From UBA2821 sp902763335 (GTDB taxonomy: Bacteria > Bacillota > Clostridia > Lachnospirales > Lachnospiraceae), in the NCBI GenBank assembly GCA_052066835.1, contig JBQHRJ010000002.1: a stretch of DNA of 64,000 nt; one strand, 5' to 3'. Below are positions 26,948 through 35,657 of the stretch, piece by piece (within the stretch, counting starts at the first letter, position 1; every line of letters begins with the position of its first letter). Under the pieces are notes generated by a model. The model had not been told where the DNA came from, did no database searches, and saw only the letters and a program-made list of their open reading frames with translations. The translations under genes were made by a program, and so were the position numbers.

Positions 26948-28078
26948 TTATGCCTTCTTATTCTTTATATTATATACGAATGCCAGAACTTCGGCAACTG
27001 CCTGATACAATTCCTCCGGAATTTCCTGTCCTATTTCCACGTTTGCATATAACGCACGGGCAAGAGGCTTGTTTTCTACTATCTCTACCTGCGCCTCTCT
27101 GGCTTTATCTTTTATTTTCTGTGCAACATAATCCGCACCTTTTGCCACTACGACCGGTGCTCCTGCGATTTTTAAATCATATTTTAATGCCACTGCAAAA
27201 TGTGTAGGGTTTGTAATTACAACATCCGCATCCGGCACACTCTGCATCATTCTTCTCATTGATGCCTTCTGCATAACTCTTCGCTGCTGTGACTTTACCT
27301 GCGGGTCTCCTTCTGAATTTTTAAGTTCATCTTTGACCTCCTGCTTGGTCATCATCATATCATTATGAAATTTACGTTTCTGCCAGATAAAATCTGCTAC
27401 TCCGACAATTATGTATATCCCACTGATTTTTATGGCAAGTCCCAGCGCTAAATCACCAATCTTTGCAATTGCTGTTATCAATGACACATCATACCATCTG
27501 TACCAGTAATATATCTCATCTTTCATTGTAGAATACACTACATATCCTATTATGATAATAAGCGCCAGTGATTTAAACAGATTGACAAGTGACTGCTTTG
27601 AAAATACTCTTTTAAATCCGCTGACCGGATTAATTTTACTGAATTTTGGTTTAAGTGGTTTTGTAGTAACTTTCCACTTAACCTGAAGAAGATACCCTAT
27701 TATGGTTATTGCAAAACCAACTAACATAATATGCCATACAAGCTTTACCGACATTAAAACCATATCAATAAGAATACTGTAAACTGCATTATATGATATT
27801 TCAAGGTGATATGGATTGACATATGTAGGAATCATGTTAAATACATATCTGTATAAATCCATGAACCCATATCCTATGTCACCTATAAATGCTTTGATTA
27901 TATAAAAGGATGCAAGCATGCCTACCGCTGTAACAATCTCCTTACTCTTGGCAACATTACCTTCTTTTCTTGCATCTTCTAACTTTTTTGCTGTAGGCTC
28001 CTCGGTCTTCTCACCGCCAGGCCCGTCTTTCGCAAATAACTGCAGATTCAGCTTATACTCTTTATCATCTATAAGCAC
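26948..28078 (-). CDS. flhB: Flagellar export switch protein FlhB
   Basis: This 376-aa protein starts with the clostridial-type leader LNLQLFAKDGPGGEKTEEPT. It has four transmembrane helices and a cytoplasmic domain with the self-cleavage motif NPTH (DADVVITNPTHFAVALKY, near residue 283). Cleavage between Asn and Pro switches export from hook to filament proteins. It ends IPEELYQAVAEVLAFVY, as in the family. Confidence 0.97.
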   Translation of the reverse strand: MLIDDKEYKLNLQLFAKDGPGGEKTEEPTAKKLEDARKEGNVAKSKEIVTAVGMLASFYIIKAFIGDIGYGFMDLYRYVFNMIPTYVNPYHLEISYNAVYSILIDMVLMSVKLVWHIMLVGFAITIIGYLLQVKWKVTTKPLKPKFSKINPVSGFKRVFSKQSLVNLFKSLALIIIIGYVVYSTMKDEIYYWYRWYDVSLITAIAKIGDLALGLAIKISGIYIIVGVADFIWQKRKFHNDMMMTKQEVKDELKNSEGDPQVKSQQRRVMQKASMRRMMQSVPDADVVITNPTHFAVALKYDLKIAGAPVVVAKGADYVAQKIKDKAREAQVEIVENKPLARALYANVEIGQEIPEELYQAVAEVLAFVYNIKNKKA

Positions 28079-28079
28079 T

Positions 28080-28856
28080 TCACATCAAACCTCTCATGAC
28101 TTCTTCAACAAATCTCTTCATAGTATCAGATACAAATGTTGCAACAGCCGGCAGAAGTCTTACCGTGACGAACATTATAAGCAGGCCGGTAAGAAGTTTT
28201 AACTGAATACCTACCGCAAACATATGCATCTGCGGTGCAACCTTTGCCATTATACCTAATACACAGTTCATGAGCAACGCTGCCGCAAATACCGGAAGTG
28301 CAATTCTGAATCCCATAATAAAGTACTCTGTAATAAACCCTATAAAGCTGTCATACAATGTACTTCCCATTTTTTCCCCATTTATGGGAATTAACGAAAA
28401 AGACTCCACAAGAGCATTTATCAGAAAAATATGCATGTCTGACGCTAACATAATAAGCATAACCAGATATGTATACATAGTTCCCGTAATGCTGCTCTGA
28501 GTCTTTGTTGTAGGATCGAACTCCTGTGCCATGGCAAGTCCGATTTCCATATCTATTAATCTTCCTGAAAGATTTACAATCAAAGAGCACATATATGCAG
28601 AGAATCCTATTAAAATTCCTGCTATGCTTTCTTTAATAATCACTATAGCAAAACCTATAACACCAACATAATCTATCTGCTGAACCGGAAGCACATTATA
28701 AAGAATAATTGACAAAAATACTGCCAGACCTAATCTTACGCGCTGTGGAACTCCCGACATGGAAAAAAAAGGCGCTACTGCCAAAAAAGAAGCTATCCTT
28801 ACCAGAATAAATAAAAAATATTCTAATTTCTCTATCGAAAACGTAACTTCTATCAT
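28080..28856 (-). CDS. fliR: Flagellar export gate protein FliR
   Basis: This 258-aa membrane protein has about six helices and conserved segments RLGLAVFLSIILYNVLP and MAQEFDPTTKTQSSITG. It joins FliP5FliQ4 in the export channel. Its start overlaps the fliQ stop by four bases. A separate FliR-FlhB fusion, seen in some Clostridia, is not present here. Confidence 0.95.
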   Translation of the reverse strand: MIEVTFSIEKLEYFLFILVRIASFLAVAPFFSMSGVPQRVRLGLAVFLSIILYNVLPVQQIDYVGVIGFAIVIIKESIAGILIGFSAYMCSLIVNLSGRLIDMEIGLAMAQEFDPTTKTQSSITGTMYTYLVMLIMLASDMHIFLINALVESFSLIPINGEKMGSTLYDSFIGFITEYFIMGFRIALPVFAAALLMNCVLGIMAKVAPQMHMFAVGIQLKLLTGLLIMFVTVRLLPAVATFVSDTMKRFVEEVMRGLM

Positions 28857-29119
28857 CTGATATAATCCTCAAAATTCCATAAGTTCTGCATAAGTGTAAC
28901 TATGTTGTTTAATATAAAATTACCAAATATCAACAGTCCTATAAAAATACCTATTAATTTAGGAATAAATGTTAATGTCTGCTCCTGTATCGATGTTACA
29001 GTCTGAAAAATACTTACAACAAGACCTATAACCAACGATATAATCAGGAGGGGTGCCGATGATATCATAATAGACCACAATGTTTCACTTGCAATATTTA
29101 ATACCGCTTCTACTGTCAT
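28853..29119 (-). CDS. fliQ: Flagellar export gate protein FliQ
   Basis: This 88-aa protein has two transmembrane helices with the family motif LVVSIFQTVTSIQEQTLTFI between them. Four copies wrap the FliP ring in the export channel. Length and position are typical. Confidence 0.97.
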   Translation of the reverse strand: MTVEAVLNIASETLWSIMISSAPLLIISLVIGLVVSIFQTVTSIQEQTLTFIPKLIGIFIGLLIFGNFILNNIVTLMQNLWNFEDYIR

Positions 29120-29140
29120 CTTTCACATACCTTTCATGCA

Positions 29141-29965
29141 CTAAACTACAAACGTCTTAATCAGATTCACAATTATAAGATTCCATCCGTCGGCTAAGAC
29201 AAACAACAAAATCTTAAATGGCATCGATATAGTTGTAGGCGGTAGCATCATCATACCCATCGACATAAGTGTTGATGCAACTACCATATCTATAACAACA
29301 AATGGCAGATATATAAGAAATCCTATCCAGAATGCAATCCTTAGTTCACTTATAATAAACGCCGGAATAAGAACATTCGTAGGAATCTCATCCTTAGACG
29401 ATATACTCTCAATTCCTGCTATCGAAGCCATAGAATCCAAATCCTCATCCTTAACATTATCAAGCATAAACTTTCTGATAGGTTTAAGTCCCTCATCAAG
29501 TGCCTGCTCCTGAGTTATCTCACCCTTTGAAAATGGCTGAATGGCATTTTCATTGACCTGTGAAAAAACAGGTGACATTATAAAAAAGGTTAAAAACAAT
29601 GATATTCCTACAAGAACCTGATTAGGTGGTGCTGTCTGTGTAGCAACCGCCGCCCTTGTAAAATGCATTACAATAAGTATTCTTGTAAATGATGTTACCA
29701 TTATAAGAATTGACGGACACAACGCAATAACCGTAAGCACAAGCATAATCTGCAGTGCTCCTGATAAGCTTGCATTTCCATCTCCCGTGGTAATCTTAAT
29801 TCCAAGTATATCGGAAGCATCACTGTCCGTATCCGCAGTTACGGATGCATTGTCATCCAATGTGGACTGTGTAGCACTTACTGTGGTAACACTCTGAGCA
29901 ACAAAAAACGTAATCATAATAAAAACAAGAGACATACGCCATATACTTTTAATTTTTGCCTTCAT
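29141..29965 (-). CDS. fliP: Flagellar export gate protein FliP
   Basis: This protein of about 274 aa has a cleavable-type signal (SLVFIMITFFVAQSVTTVSA) and the FliP core: SILIMVTSFTRILIVMHFTR, NQVLVGISLFLTFFIMSPV and VIDMVVASTLMSMGMMMLPP. Five copies form the export pore. Three ATGs are possible; I choose 29965, where AAGGA lies 8 bases upstream. It overlaps the end of fliO. Confidence 0.96.
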   Translation of the reverse strand: MKAKIKSIWRMSLVFIMITFFVAQSVTTVSATQSTLDDNASVTADTDSDASDILGIKITTGDGNASLSGALQIMLVLTVIALCPSILIMVTSFTRILIVMHFTRAAVATQTAPPNQVLVGISLFLTFFIMSPVFSQVNENAIQPFSKGEITQEQALDEGLKPIRKFMLDNVKDEDLDSMASIAGIESISSKDEIPTNVLIPAFIISELRIAFWIGFLIYLPFVVIDMVVASTLMSMGMMMLPPTTISMPFKILLFVLADGWNLIIVNLIKTFVV

Positions 29966-30332
29966 TTTCTTCATCCTTACTTTCATTCTGTTTCATTGTT
30001 TTCATCTGCTCAAACATATCACTAAAAGACGGGATGCTCATACTCTTCTTCTCATCCTTATCTTTAGTAAGCTCTATACCTGCTTCATCTAACTTACACA
30101 ACATTGTAACGCTGTCCTTGCAGACAGCTATCACAATGTACTCTGCTCCAACCCTAAGTATCTGCAGATATTTATTAGGAGACAACCTGTAAGTCTCTAT
30201 AACATCAAAATTCTTACCATGAATAGACTGTTTCTGATAATTGCCTATAAACCTTGTAGTAAGATATGTAACTGCCAATACAAAGACAAATACCACTATA
30301 GCTGCTACAAGTTTTATTATACTGTCTAACAT
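29949..30332 (-). CDS. fliO: Flagellar export accessory protein FliO
   Basis: This 127-aa protein has one N-terminal transmembrane helix (IKLVAAIVVFVFVLAVTYLT) and a cytoplasmic FliO/FliZ-type domain (DVIETYRLSPNKYLQILRVG, YIVIAVCKDSVTML). It aids assembly of the FliP ring. The tail is highly charged. The family is weakly conserved; position between cheY and fliP supports the call. Confidence 0.88.
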   Translation of the reverse strand: MLDSIIKLVAAIVVFVFVLAVTYLTTRFIGNYQKQSIHGKNFDVIETYRLSPNKYLQILRVGAEYIVIAVCKDSVTMLCKLDEAGIELTKDKDEKKSMSIPSFSDMFEQMKTMKQNESKDEENEGKN

Positions 30333-30333
30333 T

Positions 30334-30696
30334 TTAACCTACTGCTTTTTTAACTGCTTCTATAACTCTGTCAGCCTGGAACGGTTTAACTATGAAATCC
30401 TTTGCTCCTGACTGTATAGATTCGATAACCATAGCCTGCTGACCCATGGCAGAGCACATGATAACTGATGCTCCCGGATCCATCTCTTTTATTTTCTTAA
30501 GAGCCTGAATACCATCCATCTCCGGCATTGTTATATCCATCATTACCAAATCAGGCTTAACCTCGTTATACTTCTCTACTGCCTTTGCTCCGTTTTCTGC
30601 CTCTCCTGCTACATTATATCCATTTTTAGTGAGGATGTCCTTTATCATCATTCGCATAAATGCTGCATCGTCACATATTAAAATATTTTTTGCCAT
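30334..30696 (-). CDS. cheY: Chemotaxis response regulator CheY
   Basis: This 120-aa single receiver domain has acidic pocket D9/D10 (NILICDDAAFMR), phospho-acceptor Asp54 (DLVMMDITMPEMDG), switch Ser in IMCSAMGQQ and Lys in FIVKPFQADR. When phosphorylated by CheA it binds FliM/FliY at the motor. I choose ATG 30696 (MAKNIL), with GGGAG upstream. It lies right after fliY, as in Bacillus. Confidence 0.96.
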   Translation of the reverse strand: MAKNILICDDAAFMRMMIKDILTKNGYNVAGEAENGAKAVEKYNEVKPDLVMMDITMPEMDGIQALKKIKEMDPGASVIMCSAMGQQAMVIESIQSGAKDFIVKPFQADRVIEAVKKAVG

Positions 30697-30719
30697 TGTC
30701 GTCTCTCCCATCTGAAAAT

Positions 30720-32060
30720 TTATTTTATAATTTCTGTTATACGTACACCAAAGCTCTCTTCGATAACTACTACCTCTCCTTTGGCTACAAATTTTCCATT
30801 TACTAAAACATCAACCGGTTCTCCGGCAATCTTATCAAGTTCTATAATTGTTCCCGGTGCAAATTCCAGTATTTCCTGAATAGACTTACTTGTCCTTCCA
30901 AGTTCTACGGTAACATTTAAAGGAACATCCATAATAAGATTAATATTTTCCTTCTGCGTTACAGAATCCAAATCGCCGGTGAATGCCTGGAACTGTGCCG
31001 GCTGAACATTTACTTCCGACATCTGAGGCATTGCCTGATATGGCATTCCCTGATACGGTACCCCCTGGTACGGCATCCCCTGATATTGCATTCCCTGCAT
31101 CTGCGGTGGATAACCCATCTGTGGAGGGTATCCCTGCTGCGGATACGGCTGCTGCCCTGCCATCTGCTGTGGCTGTTGCGGTTGCTGCGGTTGTGACTGC
31201 TGTGGTACAGGCTGTGGTGTTTCCTGCGGCTGCGGTGCCGGTTCGCTTTGCTGCTTAGCCGACTCTGAATCAACAATATTCTTGGTTGCCTCAGATGTTA
31301 TACCGCCAAGTTCCTGACCTCCTGCTATTCTTTCACACAACATTTTTGCAAAGTCAATAGGGAAAATCTGCATCATTTCACTATTGACCAAATCTCCGAT
31401 TTTCATCTGGAATGTATTCTTAACGAAGCTGTGTTTCAGAAAATCTGCAATCTCTTCTTCATTAAGCGTTTCATTCAAATCTATGAGACTTGCTGTTGGT
31501 GGACTTATATCTATTTTCATGTTCAGCATTGATGACAAAGATGTGGATGCAGAACCCATCATCTGATTCATCGCCTCACATATCGCACTTAAATGTAGTT
31601 CCCCTAATTCTCCCTCAATATTTGTTCCGTCACCGCCCATCATAAGATCGGCTATGACCTTAACATCCCTGTCCTTTAATATAAGAATATTATTTCCATC
31701 AAGACCTTCTCTGTACTGAATCTGTAAAAATACACAAGGTCTGTCATAATTACTGACAAGGTCGTTCCAATTGCTTATAGATACTACCGGTACACTTATA
31801 TCAACTTTCTGATTGACCAGCGATGAAAGTGTGGTAGCTGACGTTCCCATACTTATATTGGATATCTCACCAATGGTGTCTTTTTCAAAATCTGTAAGCA
31901 CTATGTCACCTGAACCGGCATCATTTGTATTTACGACCGGTTCTTCAGTCGTACCGGCACTGTTTTCTGCTCCTGCTGCATCAGAGGAATTGTCAGATTT
32001 TTCTTCTGTCATACCGTTCAACAGGGCATTTATTTCTTCTTGAGATAGCATTCCATCCAT
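30720..32060 (-). CDS. fliY: Motor switch phosphatase FliY
   Basis: This 446-aa protein opens with a CheY-binding peptide (MLSQEEINALLNGM). A CheC-like phosphatase domain follows, with ISNISMGTSATTLSSL and a second helix ICEAMNQMMGSASTSLSSML. A Gln/Pro/Tyr/Met-rich linker (about residues 268-350) leads to a C-terminal FliN/SpoA domain (LNVTVELGRTSKSIQEILEF, VDVLVNGKFVAKGEVVVIEE). It is part of the C-ring and removes phosphate from CheY-P. The linker is long and made of short repeats such as GMPYQ. Confidence 0.95.
   Translation of the reverse strand: MDGMLSQEEINALLNGMTEEKSDNSSDAAGAENSAGTTEEPVVNTNDAGSGDIVLTDFEKDTIGEISNISMGTSATTLSSLVNQKVDISVPVVSISNWNDLVSNYDRPCVFLQIQYREGLDGNNILILKDRDVKVIADLMMGGDGTNIEGELGELHLSAICEAMNQMMGSASTSLSSMLNMKIDISPPTASLIDLNETLNEEEIADFLKHSFVKNTFQMKIGDLVNSEMMQIFPIDFAKMLCERIAGGQELGGITSEATKNIVDSESAKQQSEPAPQPQETPQPVPQQSQPQQPQQPQQMAGQQPYPQQGYPPQMGYPPQMQGMQYQGMPYQGVPYQGMPYQAMPQMSEVNVQPAQFQAFTGDLDSVTQKENINLIMDVPLNVTVELGRTSKSIQEILEFAPGTIIELDKIAGEPVDVLVNGKFVAKGEVVVIEESFGVRITEIIK
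31030..31150 (-). repeat. Short tandem repeats coding the FliY linker
   Basis: Units of 15 bp encoding (Q)GxPYQ recur about four to five times near 31040-31100, next to 18-bp units encoding GYPPQM near 31100-31140, and a CAG-rich run follows. The repeats are imperfect in DNA, so they are old or under coding constraint. Confidence 0.7.
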
Positions 32061-32067
32061 TTCCTGC

Positions 32068-33045
32068 TTACTCCTCTCTGATTATTGATGTGATTCTAAC
32101 AGCATAATCGTCTGATGCTGCTCCCGGAAGTGCTTTGAATTTCTTTATATTTCCAACATACACATCCAGTTCCTCTTCTATTCCGGAGTTTAACTTAATT
32201 ATATCACCTTTTTGTAAATTCATAAAGTCATTTACTGATATTGTACTTGTTCCCAAAACTGCCTTTATAGGTACTGCTGCTTTAGAAATAAGATTTTCAA
32301 TATCATCTCCATAATAGTTATCGTCTACTTCCTGCATTGTAGAATACCAGTACTTGGTATTCAATTTATCCATAACTTCCTCTAAAGTAAGAAATGGAAG
32401 ACATATGTTCATAAGTCCTTCAACATCTCCAATTTTTAGATTTAAAGTTACAATCGCAATCATCTCACTCGGAGAAATAATCTGGGCAAACTGTGAGTTT
32501 GTCTCTATACGCTCCAGCCTCGGCTCTAACTGCACAACATTCTGCCACGGCTCCCTCAACAAATCTACACATATCGAAAGTATTCTCTCGATAATGGTAA
32601 TCTCAATCTCTGTAAATTCTCTCTTTTTTTCTATGGTAGAACCCATTCCACCAAGCAACCTGTCTATTATAGCATAGCCCAGATTAGGTGCAAGCTCCAA
32701 AATAATATTTCCATTAAGTGGCAGAAAATTTACAATTCCTAACAATACCGGATTTGATAATGCATTTGAAAATTCTGAATATGCTACCGCCTCCGAATTT
32801 ACCACTTCAACCTGCACATTTTTTCTTAAATATGCCGGTAAGTTTGTGTATAACAGCCTTCCATAATGTTCAAATATAATCTCCAACGTTCGCAGATGTT
32901 CTTTTGAAAACTTGGCAGGTCTGGCAAAATCATAATTCTTAACCTGTTGTGTATTATTTTCTTTATATTCATCAGCATCAAGTTCTCCCGTACTCAACGC
33001 TTTCAACAGGTTATCAATCTCATCCTGGGATAATACTTCACCCAC
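32068..33045 (-). CDS. fliM: Motor switch protein FliM
   Basis: This 325-aa protein has the N-terminal CheY-P-binding motif (LSQDEIDNLLKALSTG), the middle domain (LRTLEIIFEHYGRLLYTNLP, LLGGMGSTIEKKREFTEIEI) and a C-terminal SpoA domain (DIIKLNSGIEEELDVYVGNI). It sets rotation direction. It starts at GTG 33045, with AGGAGG upstream. Confidence 0.97.
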   Translation of the reverse strand: MGEVLSQDEIDNLLKALSTGELDADEYKENNTQQVKNYDFARPAKFSKEHLRTLEIIFEHYGRLLYTNLPAYLRKNVQVEVVNSEAVAYSEFSNALSNPVLLGIVNFLPLNGNIILELAPNLGYAIIDRLLGGMGSTIEKKREFTEIEITIIERILSICVDLLREPWQNVVQLEPRLERIETNSQFAQIISPSEMIAIVTLNLKIGDVEGLMNICLPFLTLEEVMDKLNTKYWYSTMQEVDDNYYGDDIENLISKAAVPIKAVLGTSTISVNDFMNLQKGDIIKLNSGIEEELDVYVGNIKKFKALPGAASDDYAVRITSIIREE

Positions 33046-33076
33046 GGCTACTCACCTCCTATGCCGTATAAACAAA

Positions 33077-33580
33077 CTACTGTATAGTCGTACTGCTGAA
33101 AATTACCCCGATTATAAACTCTGAATTATACATTTCCTGCAACTTTGCAAGTATATCTTCTCTGACTTTGTCAGGATCTGACTGAAGTTCCTCCGCAGTA
33201 TACTGCTGAACTACATCCTGAACACACTGGGTTATATCACCCTTGTAATCATCCAATGTCTTAGATAATTTAGCATAATCCTCATTCTTCTTATTTAGCT
33301 TAAGCTGAGGATAAATCACTGCATAATGTTCTTTTCCATCTTTGCTGCTCTTTAACTTTATAGTAAGTTTTACATCAGGATCATATGTCTCTGTATCATT
33401 TATAGACAATTGTGATTCTTCTGCTTCACCCTTTTCTAAGTCAATCGCCTGAGCAACCTTCGATATCACTGCATTAGAACTGTTCATCGACTGTATGACA
33501 ACCACTACCATAATAGCCGTAAGTACAGTATTGGTAAGAACAAGCACTAATGTAATAATATTAAGTAAACTTTTTTTCAT
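33077..33580 (-). CDS. fliL: Flagellar basal-body protein FliL
   Basis: This protein of about 167 aa has an N-terminal transmembrane helix (LLNIITLVLVLTNTVLTAIM) and an extracellular domain with little close similarity between species. Its place between motB and fliM fits FliL, which supports the stator. I choose ATG 33580 (MKKSLLN), with AGGTGG upstream. The call depends partly on context. Confidence 0.82.
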   Translation of the reverse strand: MKKSLLNIITLVLVLTNTVLTAIMVVVVIQSMNSSNAVISKVAQAIDLEKGEAEESQLSINDTETYDPDVKLTIKLKSSKDGKEHYAVIYPQLKLNKKNEDYAKLSKTLDDYKGDITQCVQDVVQQYTAEELQSDPDKVREDILAKLQEMYNSEFIIGVIFSSTTIQ

Positions 33581-33605
33581 ACTTTCCACCTGCTTCCACT
33601 TTTAA

Positions 33606-34442
33606 TTAGTAACTGTTACTTATTTCATTATATATCTTTATCTCAACACGTCTGTTCTGTGCTCTTCCCTCAGCCGTATCGTTTGACGCAATAGGATCAT
33701 TCTCACCGCGTCCTGATGATTTCATCTTTGATATATCCATGCCCTTATTCTGCACAAGATACATAAGAACTGACTTTGCTCTTCCACTTGACAAATCCCA
33801 GTTATCATCATATTTAGGATCATCCAGTAATGGTACACTGTCTGTATATCCTGTTATTTCTATCATGTTTCCGCCATAATTCTTAAGTATGTCTCCAACT
33901 TTATCAACCAACGGTACAGCATCACTTCTGATTGATGCCTCAGCAGGATCAAACAGTAATGCTCCATTAAGAGTAAGCTGTACATACTGTGACGTAAAAT
34001 CAATCTGTATCTGTTCATTGATACCGCTCTGTTCTGACTGTCCTTTTATTTCCTCAGCCATCTGCTCCGACTGCTCGGCACCCTCTTTTTGTACCTGTTC
34101 AAGAACTGTTTCTCCATCAAAATCAGCATCCTTGTCATTAATCTCTTCGGCATCACCCTCTGAATTAAGTCCAAGACTCTCATAATAGCTGTCCAATTCA
34201 TTAAGTTCTGATACACCGGTAGAAATCTTTGTTCCTTCTATGACAGACGCTGAACCGCCTTCCATTATTCCAAAACTTGCTGATAATGATACAACAAGTT
34301 CTTCAAACTTGTCCTGATCAACTGATGACATCGCAAAAAGTAAAACGAAGAAGCATAATAACAGATTCATCAAGTCACTGAATGTAGCCATCCATGCCGG
34401 CGAACCCTGCGGAGCCTCCTCTGACCTTCTGTTTCTTGCCAA
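33606..34442 (-). CDS. motB: Stator protein MotB
   Basis: This protein of about 278 aa has a proton-channel helix with the essential Asp (AWMATFSDLMNLLLCFFVLL), a linker with Glu/Gln-rich segments, and a C-terminal OmpA-like domain that binds peptidoglycan (NMIEITGYTDSVPLLDD, SGRAKSVLMYLV, NDTAEGRAQNRRVEI). I favour a TTG start at 34442 (then ARNRRSEE), 5 bases after GGAGG; GTG 34448, overlapping motA, is the alternative. Confidence 0.95.
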   Translation of the reverse strand: MARNRRSEEAPQGSPAWMATFSDLMNLLLCFFVLLFAMSSVDQDKFEELVVSLSASFGIMEGGSASVIEGTKISTGVSELNELDSYYESLGLNSEGDAEEINDKDADFDGETVLEQVQKEGAEQSEQMAEEIKGQSEQSGINEQIQIDFTSQYVQLTLNGALLFDPAEASIRSDAVPLVDKVGDILKNYGGNMIEITGYTDSVPLLDDPKYDDNWDLSSGRAKSVLMYLVQNKGMDISKMKSSGRGENDPIASNDTAEGRAQNRRVEIKIYNEISNSY

Positions 34443-34444
34443 TA

Positions 34445-35248
34445 TCACTCACCTCCGCCGATATCTTCTCCACCTTCTGTAAGAGCACTTCTATGCTCAG
34501 GAGATAAGAATGATTTAAGTTTTTCTTCTATAACACGCGGATTTTCACCTGCCTGAATTGACAGAATACCTTCTATCATAACTTCCTTTAACATAATTTC
34601 CATTGCATTGTTATATTTTAATTTTCCGGCTACCGGAGCACACAGCCAGTTTGCTAACACCGAACCGTATAATGTAGTAATAAGTGCTACTGACATGTTA
34701 GGACCTACAGAATTAATATCTGAAAGATTCTTAAGCATGTTAATAAGTCCGATAAGTGTTCCAATCATACCCCAGGCAGGACCCATAGCACCAAGTGCAT
34801 CATAAAATCCGATAACCTTTTTATGTCTGTCCTCCGTACATATCATTTCATTTTCCATTATCGACCTTACCATCTCAGGGTCAGTACCATCAACAATAAG
34901 CAAAATACCTTTTTTCATAAAATCATCTTCAAGATTGTTTGCTGCTTCCTCAAGCGCAAGTAATCCTTCTTTTCTGGCAACATTTGATAATTCTATTATA
35001 TTTTTTATGGTAACTGCATCATCAAATTTAGGCTGAATAAAGATGTTTTTGATAGATTTAAATGACTGTATGAAATCCTTTAAGCTATACTGTGCCATAA
35101 CAGCAAAAATAGCACCACCAAAAGTAATAAGAGCAGACTTGTACTCTAAGAAGTTCCAAATAGCTCTAGGGCCCTCATCACCGGTAATGATACCAAATAT
35201 AACCATAACCATACATACGATCATACCTATAACCGAAGCCAAATCCAT
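34445..35248 (-). CDS. motA: Stator protein MotA
   Basis: This protein of about 267 aa has four transmembrane helices and the family signature (FYDALGAMGPAWGMIGTLIG, LITTLYGSVLANWLCAPVAG). Five MotA surround two MotB to form the ion-driven stator. I choose ATG 35248 (MDLASVIGMIV), with GGGTGGTGG 8 bases upstream. A gap of about 125 bases before it may hold an internal promoter. Confidence 0.96.
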   Translation of the reverse strand: MDLASVIGMIVCMVMVIFGIITGDEGPRAIWNFLEYKSALITFGGAIFAVMAQYSLKDFIQSFKSIKNIFIQPKFDDAVTIKNIIELSNVARKEGLLALEEAANNLEDDFMKKGILLIVDGTDPEMVRSIMENEMICTEDRHKKVIGFYDALGAMGPAWGMIGTLIGLINMLKNLSDINSVGPNMSVALITTLYGSVLANWLCAPVAGKLKYNNAMEIMLKEVMIEGILSIQAGENPRVIEEKLKSFLSPEHRSALTEGGEDIGGGE

Positions 35249-35300
35249 ATAATTTTCCACCACCCATATGTAAAATTCAGTACTAAAAACTGCTTACACT

Positions 35301-35330
35301 ATTCTATCACATTTTTCCTAATAACACCAA
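35301..35330 (-). promoter_or_regulatory. Possible internal promoter before motA
   Basis: In the 109-base gap between flbD and motA a TTGGTG (35330-35325) and TAGAAT (35306-35301) are 18 bases apart. The match is moderate. It could raise stator and switch gene expression independent of the distant operon promoter. Confidence 0.35.
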
Positions 35331-35372
35331 CAGTTTTACAACATTTTTAACAAAAAATTGCATATTCCATTT

Positions 35373-35576
35373 TTATTTAACAACACATGTGTCTCTTCCG
35401 TAAATTTCTTTTTTATATTTCTTTATTTCTTTTACAAGTTCATCCGCACTTTCTCTTACTATAACCTTTGTTCCGGTAGTAAATGTAATAACCGTATCCG
35501 GTGTTTCTTCAATAAATTCTATTAATTCACAATTTATAACAAATTTCTTTCCGTTTAACCTCGTAACATTTATCAT
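35373..35576 (-). CDS. flbD: FlbD family flagellar protein
   Basis: This 67-aa protein (INVTRLNGKKFVINCELIEF, IEETPDTVITFTTGTKVIV) belongs to the short FlbD family found after the hook gene in Gram-positives. It is unrelated to the Caulobacter regulator of the same name and its function is not clear. The start is ATG 35576, with GGAGG upstream; a longer in-frame reading lacks a ribosome binding site. Confidence 0.92.
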   Translation of the reverse strand: MINVTRLNGKKFVINCELIEFIEETPDTVITFTTGTKVIVRESADELVKEIKKYKKEIYGRDTCVVK

Positions 35577-35657
35577 ATTATCCTCCATTCCGCAGCTGTT
35601 TCCATTTCTGCAAAACGGGGCGTGATAAATCACACCCCGCAATAAACCATCATATTA

